This document shows, in pieces, positions 1-5,548 of a DNA stretch of 6,545 nucleotides. This stretch comes from an uncultured Terriglobus sp. (GTDB lineage: Bacteria; Acidobacteriota; Terriglobia; Terriglobales; Acidobacteriaceae). How positions within the stretch are numbered: position 1 is the stretch's first letter; every line of letters starts with the position of its first letter. The position numbers were made by a program, and so were the translations under genes. The notes under the pieces are model-generated. The model ran no database searches, was not told the DNA's origin, and saw only the letters and a list, made by a program, of their open reading frames with translations. The stretch covers positions 1 through 6,545 of the forward strand of contig CALMRM010000088.1 in the NCBI GenBank assembly GCA_937871605.1, read 5' to 3'.

Positions 1-330
1 GTAGCAAGGGCTTGCCCCATGTGCGCCGCGCACGCAGAAGCTGCATCCTGCCCCTGCGGCACCGCCACGATCGGCCGCTCTGGCACGGTGCGTGCGACGA
101 GACTGCATGACCGCTTGAGTTGAGCATGGGATGCCTCCATGTTTCTGACTTGGACAACCTGCCAAAACTCGATGGTGCCCGGTGAAAGCAGGTCCCGTAG
201 GGTGAGACCGGCGCTCCGCGAGGGGTGCGGAACTTGATGCGATGAAATCTTCAGCGAATGCTTAACCACTTTGTGGCAGTGCTTACGGTAACCGCAACCG
301 CATGGGCAAGCGGCGATGTAGAACCGGTAT
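1..330. other. Left-edge stretch with no supported gene
   Basis: No gene can be called here. All three forward frames meet stops by base 123. On the minus strand there is no stop in any frame from about base 250 down to the edge. One minus frame is open from the TAA at 262-264 to base 1 and has an ATG at 138-140, which would give 46 codons running off the window. Its third-position GC (about two thirds) is lower than in the sure genes, I see no clear SD, and I recognise no family. A partial minus-strand gene entering from the left is therefore possible but unproven. Bases 265-275 contain a small CCAC-TTT-GTGG hairpin. No tRNA, rRNA or insertion-sequence end was seen. Confidence 0.4.
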
Positions 331-495
331 ATGCCCCTTCCAGAGGTCATTAAGACGGTGGTCGTTGTTGATGGAAGTGTAGTAATCACATTGATGGACG
401 ACACGTACATGGTCCTTACTCTCGACCAGCTGCTCCGCCTTGGTGTCACCCGTCATCGCATTCCGTCCGATCCGCTTACGCCACCTGCCGTCTAG
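331..495 (+). CDS. Small hypothetical protein, 54 aa, paralogue of the next ORF
   Basis: I do not recognise a family. The ORF begins at ATG 331, the only in-frame start after the TAG at 319-321, and ends at TAG 493-495. The product is 54 aa: a short N-terminus, a valine-rich stretch (VVVVDGSVVITL, residues 10-21), then DDTYMVLTLDQLLRLG (23-38) and a proline-containing tail ending PPAV. The alternating hydrophobic pattern suggests two or three beta strands followed by a short helix. The main evidence that it is coding is its match to the ORF at 590-751: 10 of 22 core residues are identical and most others are conservative, while many codons differ. No signal peptide or membrane segment is seen. 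The SD is weak or absent. Its base composition is less GC-rich than the flanking genes. It could be a decayed copy rather than a working gene. Confidence 0.55.
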   Translation: MPLPEVIKTVVVVDGSVVITLMDDTYMVLTLDQLLRLGVTRHRIPSDPLTPPAV

Positions 496-502
496 TCGGT
501 TT

Positions 503-520
503 GTTTGTTGCGCAACGAAC
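503..520. repeat. 18-bp near-perfect palindrome between the small ORFs
   Basis: The left half GTTTGTTGC pairs with the right half GCAACGAAC with one T-G mismatch in nine positions; the inner ten bases GTTGCGCAAC are a perfect palindrome. It lies 8 bp after the stop of the first small ORF and 69 bp before the start of the second. It could be a repressor dimer site for the second ORF. It is unlikely to be a terminator, because there is no loop or T-tract. The function is inferred only from its symmetry and position. Confidence 0.4.
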
Positions 521-559
521 ATCTTAAGTGGCTGTAAGCCCTGTAGCTTAGACTCAAAC

Positions 560-581
560 CTAGGGTTTTCCCTAGTAGGAG
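560..581 (+). promoter_or_regulatory. Hairpin followed by the Shine-Dalgarno of the second small ORF
   Basis: CTAGGG (560-565), loop TTTT, CCCTAG (570-575) form a perfect 6-bp stem with a 4-base loop. One base later comes AGGAG (577-581), which is 8 bases before TTG 590. This spacing is what fixes the start of the second small ORF at TTG 590 rather than at an earlier in-frame codon. The hairpin abuts the SD without covering it, so it could affect ribosome access or mark an upstream transcript end. A further small stem, GGCT-GTA-AGCC, lies at 530-540. Confidence 0.45.
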
Positions 582-589
582 CGTCGCAC

Positions 590-751
590 TTGAACAGCGT
601 ACCCTTACTGATTACTCACGTGGAGAAGCGCGACGAAAACCAGATTATGGTTGAGTTGTCCGATGGCACTTTCTGTGTCGTCACGCTTGAGCAGGTCCTT
701 ACGTTGGGTGAACTACAGCCTGCGCCGGAAGTGCCGCAGCAGGAGAGGTAA
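590..751 (+). CDS. Small hypothetical protein, 53 aa, TTG start
   Basis: The family is not recognised. The chosen start is TTG 590, preceded by AGGAG at 577-581. The frame is open further upstream to a TTG at 440, but that extension overlaps the first small ORF, is cysteine- and arginine-rich, and has no counterpart in the paralogue. From TTG 590 the product is 53 aa, almost the same length as its 54-aa neighbour. Residues 19-40 (IMVELSDGTFCVVTLEQVLT then LG) align with residues 17-38 of the neighbour and share the D-x-T, V-x-T-L and Q-x-L-x-L-G positions. A charged stretch, VEKRDENQ, precedes this core, and the tail is proline- and glutamine-rich. The predicted form is a small soluble beta-beta-alpha protein with no membrane segment or signal peptide. 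The strand pattern loosely recalls short DUF2442-like proteins, but I cannot confirm that. Confidence 0.65.
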   Translation: MNSVPLLITHVEKRDENQIMVELSDGTFCVVTLEQVLTLGELQPAPEVPQQER

Positions 752-764
752 GAAAGACGAACGC

Positions 765-802
765 CCTCTCATGAGGAGCCGTGATGCAGGTGTCAGCCTG
801 CA
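765..802 (+). promoter_or_regulatory. Structured leader with strong SD upstream of the HAD gene
   Basis: Two inverted repeats lie back to back. CCTC-TCAT-GAGG (765-776) overlaps an AGGAG at 774-778. TGCAGG (785-790), loop TGTCAG and CCTGCA (797-802) form a perfect 6-bp stem. The AGGAG sits 5 bases before an ATG at 784, which opens a 76-codon frame ending at 1014. That frame runs into the HAD gene in a different register and looks non-coding. The signal could belong to a leader peptide, or the 785-802 hairpin could end the small-ORF transcript, although no T-tract follows. Confidence 0.3.
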
Positions 803-865
803 ACAGAAGTCCTGAGTCACTTGCGCGGCGGCACGCTGACAACGAGCGAACGGTACCATCGTGGC

Positions 866-1477
866 ATGCCCCTTGCACCAGACGCATTACTGCTGCCATC
901 CCGTACTTTTCGCGCCTACCTGTTCGACCTGGACGGCACAGTGGCCGATACCATGCCGGGACACTATCGGGCGTGGTCTGCTGCCTTGGCCGCGCACGGC
1001 GCAGCCTTTCCTGAACCCCTCTTTTACGAGTGGGGCGGTGTGCCGCCGCTGCGTGTGGCGGAACTGCTGAACGAGCGTTTCGGGTATGGCCTGGACCCAG
1101 CGGCGTTGATGCGCGACAAGGAAGCACGCTTTCTGCTGGGCGTCGATGCTGTGAGACCGATTGCGTCCGTGCTGGCGCACATCGTGGAGGCGCACGGTCG
1201 CATTCCACTGGCCATTGTGTCCGGCTCGCCCCGCGCCAACGTGGAGCGCACGCTGGCCGCGCTGGGGCTGGCGGACCGTTTCAGTGTGCTGGTGTGCGCG
1301 GAGGACTATGCACACGGCAAGCCTCACCCAGAGCCGTTTCTGATGGCGGCGCGGCTGCTGAACGTCGCTCCCGCGGACTGCCTCGTGTTTGAGGATGCGG
1401 ACGCCGGCATCGCCTCGGCAGAGGCAGCGGGCATGCAGTGGGTGCGTGTGCCACAGACCGTCCCGGTCGCGTTGTAA
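866..1477 (+). CDS. HAD-family phosphatase, YqaB/beta-phosphoglucomutase type
   Basis: This is a haloacid-dehalogenase-type hydrolase of 203 aa, probably a cytoplasmic sugar-phosphate phosphatase or phosphoglucomutase that works through a phospho-aspartate. All four HAD motifs are present: motif I LFDLDGTVADT with nucleophile D21 and acid D23; motif II IVSGS with S119; motif III lysine K152 in HGKPHPEPF; motif IV FEDADAGI with E176 and D177. Residues about 30-95 form the helical cap. The order of motifs, the His-x-x-x-Trp after motif I (HYRAW) and FEDADAGI...AEAAGM strongly resemble E. coli YqaB (fructose-1-phosphatase) and the beta-PGM group. The substrate cannot be read from sequence. ATG 866 leaves 20 residues before the nucleophile, which is normal; a TTG at 821 would add 15 residues. 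No good SD precedes 866, so the start is somewhat uncertain. It is transcribed alone and converges on the small membrane gene. Confidence 0.9.
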   Translation: MPLAPDALLLPSRTFRAYLFDLDGTVADTMPGHYRAWSAALAAHGAAFPEPLFYEWGGVPPLRVAELLNERFGYGLDPAALMRDKEARFLLGVDAVRPIASVLAHIVEAHGRIPLAIVSGSPRANVERTLAALGLADRFSVLVCAEDYAHGKPHPEPFLMAARLLNVAPADCLVFEDADAGIASAEAAGMQWVRVPQTVPVAL

Positions 1478-1492
1478 GAGCCAGCCGGGCTC
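1478..1492. terminator. Candidate hairpin between convergent genes
   Basis: GAGCC, loop AGCCG, GGCTC forms a 5-bp GC-rich stem starting one base after the TAA of the HAD gene and lying in the 41-bp gap before the convergent membrane gene. No T-run follows on either strand, so it is at best a weak or factor-assisted terminator. Confidence 0.25.
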
Positions 1493-1518
1493 AGCTTCAC
1501 CGACAACTGAGCAGATGG

Positions 1519-1752
1519 CTAAGCCTTGGGCCGTCGAGCCCTTTGCTGCATGCGGTGCCACACCACTTCGCCAAATCCGTAGCCCAGCAGCGGACAGATC
1601 ACGGCAGTCAACATCAGCCACAGCGGCAAGCCCTGCAACGACGCTCCGTGGGCGCGTAGCCGTAGCACATGCAGCACGTTGAAGACGACAAACAGCCCGC
1701 CGCCATAGCCCAGCACGCCGAATCGCAGGATGAAGCGGTAGCGCGGGCTCAT
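1519..1752 (-). CDS. Small two-helix membrane protein, 77 aa
   Basis: The family is not recognised. The 77-residue product has two hydrophobic segments, at about 8-30 (glycine-rich, GVLGYGGGLFVVFNVLHVL) and 42-62 (LPLWLMLTAVICPLLGYGFG). They are joined by a short loop with R31, R33 and H35. The basic tail (HRMQQRARRPKA) suggests that the C-terminus lies in the cytoplasm by the positive-inside rule. The ATG overlaps the TGA of the UvrC-like gene upstream in an ATGA arrangement, and the reverse complement of 1759-1764 gives an AGAGGG SD at six bases. Both point to translational coupling in one operon. A role linked to the UvrC-like protein is not implied by the sequence itself. It ends with TAG and is convergent with the HAD gene. 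Confidence 0.75.
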   Translation of the reverse strand: MSPRYRFILRFGVLGYGGGLFVVFNVLHVLRLRAHGASLQGLPLWLMLTAVICPLLGYGFGEVVWHRMQQRARRPKA

Positions 1753-3065
1753 GCCACGCCCTCTGCAAGAGGGTTCTGTGCGAGGGCTGCGGGTGTTTCC
1801 TGCGGCAGGGACGGCTTTACAGGACCGGGGATGAGCATTTTGGCTGCGGCGCGCACCATCTGGCGTATCGGCCAGGCACCGCGCTCGCGAGAAAACGCCG
1901 CGCCTCCACGCTGCTTTTCCGGCCGGTAATACCAGCGTCGCAGCAGCGCCAGGTGGTCGCCCAGTTCTGTAGTGCTGCTGTAGCCGGACCCGTCTTCGAG
2001 CCGTGCAATCGCTGCCAGCATGCGTTCCTCCGGTCCGGCAGTGTCGGCCGTTGGCTCGCCCAGGGCCACCGGCGCCATCAGCATGGGCTGGGCAAACAGG
2101 GAAGAACCGACCTCCGCCTGTTCCTTGGCCAGCCGCACGCCGAGCAGTGAGACCACCTCCGGTCCACGCAGCGTGCCGTCGGCGAAGACGTAGACCTGTA
2201 CCTCCGGGCCATCGTGCTGCCCGTGCCGATGCGGTAGCACCAGCACCAGCCGCAGCGCGTCCAGCGGATGCACCAGTTCGTCGGGCAGCAGCGTCACCGG
2301 CTTGGCTTTGGCAAGGCGGGCGTGTGCCGCGGCGGCCTGCTCAAACTCCATGTCGACCGATGCTTTTTCGCGTGCAGACTCCAGTTCCGAGAGCAGCGAA
2401 GCCCCGCCCGTTGTCAGAAACGCCAGTGTGCGAGCGGACTCCGCGTGGTACTCCTCATCGGTGCAGCGGGCCTGGCAGGGTGCCATGCACTTTTTCATTT
2501 CGCCGTAGATGCAGCCGGGATCATCGGGTGACGGGTTCAGTTCCATGAAGCAGCGGCGGATCACGAAGAGCTCCTCCACCGCCTCGCGGTACCGCTCCGC
2601 CGACAGCCGTGATGCGAACGGGCCAAAGGTCGTGTGCAGCGAACGGCGGCGCAGGTGATTGGTCACGTAGATGCGTGGAAAGCGGTTCTCAACGGCGTAG
2701 CGCACGGTAAACGGCGGGCCCAGCCGCATGCGTGTGCGGGCACCGTCCGGGCCAAAGACGAGCGCCTGTGCACGGTACAGCAGCAGGAGTGCCTCCAGAT
2801 CCGAATGGGTCGTACGCCAGGCGATGCGCGCTACGCGGGTGCGCAGGTTGAGCCGCTTGGTCTGACCTTCCATCGGCTCCAGCAGGCGTTGCACGCGCCG
2901 TCGCAGGTTGGCAGACTGCATCAGGAAGGGCCGGTCTGTCGCTGCATGACCGAACAGTGCCACAATGCCCGCCTCCGCCGGTACCGCGCGCAGCACCTCC
3001 GCACCGCTCTCCGTCGAGAAGGAGATTTCATGGTCGAAGATGGGCGGTGCAGGCACGCTTTCCAT
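1749..3065 (-). CDS. UvrC-like protein with degenerate GIY-YIG domain
   Basis: This 438-aa protein is related to the N-terminal half of UvrC, the nuclease subunit of nucleotide excision repair. Residues about 20-130 match the GIY-YIG region, but the signature is lost: AGIVALFG replaces the usual GVYxMxD, and PFLMQSA replaces IYVGKA. The catalytic tyrosine, glycine and lysine are therefore missing, while the arginine-bearing LRRRV and LEALLLL (with E91) remain. FGPF (147-150) is typical of UvrC. Cysteines 172, 185, 193 and 197 (KKCMAPC) have nearly the spacing of the four E. coli UvrC Fe-S cluster cysteines. A UVR-like helical hairpin spans about 222-255, followed by a strand-rich region (about 269-308) and LALLRRWYYRP near 372-382. 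The C-terminal RNase H nuclease and helix-hairpin-helix domains of full UvrC are absent. ATG 3065 was chosen because a longer frame to 3188 would run into the divergent gene; its SD is only a G-rich stretch. It heads an operon with the small membrane gene. It may be a DNA-binding or regulatory paralogue rather than a nuclease. Confidence 0.85.
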   Translation of the reverse strand: MESVPAPPIFDHEISFSTESGAEVLRAVPAEAGIVALFGHAATDRPFLMQSANLRRRVQRLLEPMEGQTKRLNLRTRVARIAWRTTHSDLEALLLLYRAQALVFGPDGARTRMRLGPPFTVRYAVENRFPRIYVTNHLRRRSLHTTFGPFASRLSAERYREAVEELFVIRRCFMELNPSPDDPGCIYGEMKKCMAPCQARCTDEEYHAESARTLAFLTTGGASLLSELESAREKASVDMEFEQAAAAHARLAKAKPVTLLPDELVHPLDALRLVLVLPHRHGQHDGPEVQVYVFADGTLRGPEVVSLLGVRLAKEQAEVGSSLFAQPMLMAPVALGEPTADTAGPEERMLAAIARLEDGSGYSSTTELGDHLALLRRWYYRPEKQRGGAAFSRERGAWPIRQMVRAAAKMLIPGPVKPSLPQETPAALAQNPLAEGVA

Positions 3066-3119
3066 CGTACCCGCCCCGGCTGCCGTAGCATGAACCCTGC
3101 AGGTAAGCGGAGAGGAAGC
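3066..3119. promoter_or_regulatory. 54-bp divergent intergenic region
   Basis: This gap separates the leftward UvrC-like gene from the rightward isomerase-like gene, so the two promoters must overlap or extend into the coding parts. I see no convincing -35/-10 pair on either strand. An 8-bp palindrome CCTGCAGG lies at 3096-3103. GGAG at 3109-3112, seven bases before ATG 3120, is the SD that fixes the start of the rightward gene. Confidence 0.4.
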
Positions 3120-3794
3120 ATGCAGCTCGGCATCATCAACAGCACCTTCGAACAAGCCGGTGTCGATACACTTACGGGGCTGGAACACATTGCACGCATT
3201 GGCTTCGACACGGTCGATGTGTTCACCGAGGCGATGACGCTCTCAGGGCACGAGACGAGCGCCATTGCCACGGCCTGCGAGCGTCTCCACCTGCCCATCG
3301 TGTCGCTGCCTGTGGTCGCGGTTGGGCTGATCGACCCTGCAGCGCCGGTGCGCGCCTTCCACCTGGAGCGCGTAAAGCGCTTCATCGACCTGGCGGCCAC
3401 GTGGCGTGCGCGCAACATCCTGCTGGTGTTGGGGGAGTACATCTGGCAGCGCGAAGTCATACCTCCGGCCGAGCAGTGGCAGTGGGCACTCGACGCTTGC
3501 CGGGCGCTGGGTGACTATGCCGGTTCCAAGGGTATCGAAGTCGCACTGGAACTGGAGCCATTTCGCCTGAGCCTGCTCAACACTACTGCGGAGATGTTTC
3601 GCTTTCTGAACGATTGCAAGCACCAGCACGTCAAAGCCAACATCGACGTCAGCCATCTGGTCCTTGCAGATTGCGGGCCGGAAACGCTCTCCGCACTGCG
3701 CGGCAACGCCGTTCATGTGCACATCAGTGACTGCAACGGCATCACGCATGGCGACCTGCCACCCGGACGCGGTGTGGTCAAGTTCATCACGTAG
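3120..3794 (+). CDS. Sugar phosphate isomerase/epimerase, cut by in-frame TAG
   Basis: This is a xylose-isomerase-like TIM-barrel protein (AP endonuclease 2 fold) of the kind that isomerises or epimerises sugars or cyclitols using a divalent metal. ATG 3120 has a GGAG SD at seven bases, and the product begins MQLGIINSTF, a typical first strand. Likely metal ligands are E146 (LELEPF), D176 with H179 (NIDVSHL) and H201 (HVHISD). The conserved HGDLPPGRGVVKF follows at 210-222. The frame stops at TAG 3792-3794 after 224 residues, but the sequence directly after it, in the same frame, is the expected end of the family. The product as read therefore lacks the last barrel strand and its metal-binding glutamate, and is probably inactive unless the stop is read through. 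The frame is open upstream to 2634, but that part is antisense to the UvrC-like gene. The natural substrate cannot be told. Confidence 0.85.
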   Translation: MQLGIINSTFEQAGVDTLTGLEHIARIGFDTVDVFTEAMTLSGHETSAIATACERLHLPIVSLPVVAVGLIDPAAPVRAFHLERVKRFIDLAATWRARNILLVLGEYIWQREVIPPAEQWQWALDACRALGDYAGSKGIEVALELEPFRLSLLNTTAEMFRFLNDCKHQHVKANIDVSHLVLADCGPETLSALRGNAVHVHISDCNGITHGDLPPGRGVVKFIT

Positions 3795-3941
3795 ATGAAG
3801 GATATCAAAGATCTGGATTTCCTCGGCAGCGTCTCCATCGAACTGGAATTCGCGCCCGACCCTGGCCGTGTCGTGACATGGGTGGAGGAGGCGTACCGCG
3901 AAACAGACCGCCTCATGCAGTTGGTGGGCCTGCGCGGCTGA
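3795..3941 (+). pseudogene. Severed C-terminus of the isomerase/epimerase
   Basis: These 48 codons run in the same frame as the preceding gene and start with ATG immediately after its TAG, ending at TGA 3939-3941. They encode MKDIKDLDFLGSVSIELEF followed by an amphipathic end, WVEEAYRETDRLMQLVGLRG. This matches how family members end: a helix, then a strand bearing VSIELE whose glutamate (E241 of the joined protein) is the last metal ligand, then a final helix. Joined with one residue at the stop, the protein would be 273 aa, a normal family length. No frameshift or missing bases are needed, so a single base change explains the break. The TAG-ATG junction could allow reinitiation and a separate 48-aa fragment, but no SD stands before it. 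A sequencing error is the simplest alternative. The gene ends 11 bp from the convergent antiporter gene. Confidence 0.8.
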
Positions 3942-3952
3942 CCTGCTCCCAG

Positions 3953-5548
3953 TCAGGCGACCGACGTATGTACGCGGCTTTCCGACAGGTCCAGTTCGCG
4001 TTGCAGCGTGCGAAGCACTTCGTCATCAATGACCTGCTCGTCTCGTAGCCGCAGCAGGGCAGCGCGCTCTACCTCCAGCACCTCAAGGATGGCCTGGTGC
4101 CGTTGGCGGCGGCTGGCGATGCCATGGGCGCGCATGTCGTGCTGTGGAATGGCGTTCAGCCGCCCCTGGTATGTCCCGATCAATTCCCGCAAGACTGCCG
4201 GGTCGTAAGCGTCTCGCGTCCGGCTACGTCTGAGGTAATTGAGCGCCTCTTCCAGCAGTACGCGGCGTGCCTCCTGCTCCTCGTGCCGCAGACCTGCATG
4301 GCCCGCAAGGCCCAGCCTGCGAATGAGCAGCGGCAGACTCAACCCCTGCACGACCAGCGTCGCCACAATCAGGCAAAACGCTAGAAAGATGATGAAGCTG
4401 CGCTGCCGGAAGGGTCCTGCCGCGGTGACCAGGGGTAGCGACACCGCCGCCGCTAGCGACAGCACGCCACGCATGCCGCCCCAGCCCACGATGGCCAGTT
4501 CGCGCTTGTTGGCGGCAAAGTGTGCGTGGTCCTCGCCCGCCGACCCGCGCAGCATGCGTGCAAGCCACGAGTCCAGAAAGACCCAACCCACGCGCAGCAC
4601 GATCATGCTCAGGCTAAAGCCCGCGCCGTATAGCAGCAGCAGGCGAGGCGGCAGGGCTCGGATCTCCGTCAACACAAACGGCAACTGCAGTCCCAGCAGC
4701 AGAAAAATGACGCCATTCAGCACAAAGGTGAGGGCGTCCCATACAGCGGTCGCCTGCAGCCGCACCTGGGCCGACATGAAGCTGGTGCTCTGCCGGCTCA
4801 TGTACATGCCGCTGGCGATCACGGCCATGGCACCGGAGACACCGGCACGTTCGCCCAGCACATATGCGGCATACGGCACCAGCACACTCAGCACGATTTC
4901 CACAGGGCCATCGTCGATGAACTCCTCGACGGCCGCAACCACCGCACCCACCAACAGCCCCAGCACGACGCCGCCCGCGGTCAAGAACACGAAGCGCCCC
5001 GCGCCCTCAACGAAGCCAGGCGTCTGGCCTGTAAGCAGGATGCGCACGCCGACTTGCAAGGCCAAGAGGCCGGTCGCATCGTTCAAGAGACTCTCCGCTT
5101 CCAGCAGCGACACGATCCGATGCGGCAACCCTACGCGGCTGGCGATGGAGGTGGCTGCGATTGCGTCTGTCGCGGCCACAACGGCACCCAGCAACAGGCC
5201 GGACCGCCAATCGAAGCCCGGCAACAGGTGCGGTGCAAGCCACGTCAGCAGCACGACGGTGGCCAGCACCAGGCCAAAGGCAAGCATGGCAATGCTGGAA
5301 AAGTTGCGCTGAAACTCACGCCACGACAGCGTCCACGCGGCGGAGTAGAGCAGCGGCGGCAGAAACACGAGGAACACTACGTCCGGCGGCAGTGCAAAGC
5401 GTGGCACATGCGGCACTAAACTGAGGCCGATGCCCGAGAGGACCAGCAGAATGGGGTACGGCACCTTCAGCACACGCGCAAGGCTGCCGAACACTGCCAC
5501 CAGCAGCAAGAGTAAAAGCAGCAAACTACCTGTCGAACCGTCGATCAT
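3953..5548 (-). CDS. CPA1-family Na+/H+ antiporter (YjcE/NhaK-like)
   Basis: This inner-membrane antiporter exchanges Na+ (or K+) for H+ in pH and salt homeostasis. From ATG 5548 it has 531 aa: a first hydrophobic segment (GSLLLLLLLLVAVFGSLARV, from residue 5), PYPILLVLSGIGLSL, then roughly twelve membrane segments to about residue 410, and a hydrophilic cytoplasmic tail of about 120 residues. CPA1 hallmarks are present: FLPPLLYSAAW, ATDAIAATSIASRVGLP with D128 (the usual TDP is TDA here), the ion-binding ESLLNDATGLL with N156 and D157, VFLLNG-type FVLNGVIFLLLGLQLP, and GWGGMRGVLSLAAAVSLP with R360. The tail, ending RDEQVIDDEVLRTLQRELDL, resembles the end of E. coli YjcE. The frame is open upstream to an ATG at 5647, but the extra 33 residues are polar, unlike the family, and would nearly fill the divergent promoter region. 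The SD for 5548 is weak. It is transcribed alone. Confidence 0.92.
   Translation of the reverse strand: MIDGSTGSLLLLLLLLVAVFGSLARVLKVPYPILLVLSGIGLSLVPHVPRFALPPDVVFLVFLPPLLYSAAWTLSWREFQRNFSSIAMLAFGLVLATVVLLTWLAPHLLPGFDWRSGLLLGAVVAATDAIAATSIASRVGLPHRIVSLLEAESLLNDATGLLALQVGVRILLTGQTPGFVEGAGRFVFLTAGGVVLGLLVGAVVAAVEEFIDDGPVEIVLSVLVPYAAYVLGERAGVSGAMAVIASGMYMSRQSTSFMSAQVRLQATAVWDALTFVLNGVIFLLLGLQLPFVLTEIRALPPRLLLLYGAGFSLSMIVLRVGWVFLDSWLARMLRGSAGEDHAHFAANKRELAIVGWGGMRGVLSLAAAVSLPLVTAAGPFRQRSFIIFLAFCLIVATLVVQGLSLPLLIRRLGLAGHAGLRHEEQEARRVLLEEALNYLRRSRTRDAYDPAVLRELIGTYQGRLNAIPQHDMRAHGIASRRQRHQAILEVLEVERAALLRLRDEQVIDDEVLRTLQRELDLSESRVHTSVA

Noticed and set aside
283..522. Minus-strand 79-codon open frame opposite the first small ORF
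   Set aside because: It is basic, irregular sequence without similarity to anything, whereas the plus-strand frame matches the neighbouring small ORF at protein level.
440..589. N-terminal extension of the second small ORF to TTG 440
   Set aside because: It overlaps the first small ORF, has atypical composition and no match to the paralogue; the SD at 577-581 supports TTG 590.
887..1768. Minus-strand 293-codon open frame opposite the HAD gene
   Set aside because: It is antisense to a gene with all four HAD motifs, reads as histidine-, arginine- and cysteine-rich low-order sequence, and is a GC-bias shadow.
2634..3119. Upstream extension of the isomerase frame by 162 residues
   Set aside because: It lies antisense to the well-supported UvrC-like gene, has no family similarity, and ATG 3120 has a proper SD and the expected first beta strand.
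3066..3188. Longer N-terminus for the UvrC-like gene starting at 3188
   Set aside because: It would overlap the start of the divergent isomerase gene and adds residues with no counterpart in UvrC.
4239..5312. Plus-strand 357-codon open frame opposite the antiporter
   Set aside because: It is serine-, threonine- and proline-rich, as expected from the reverse of a leucine/alanine-rich membrane gene; no domain is recognised.
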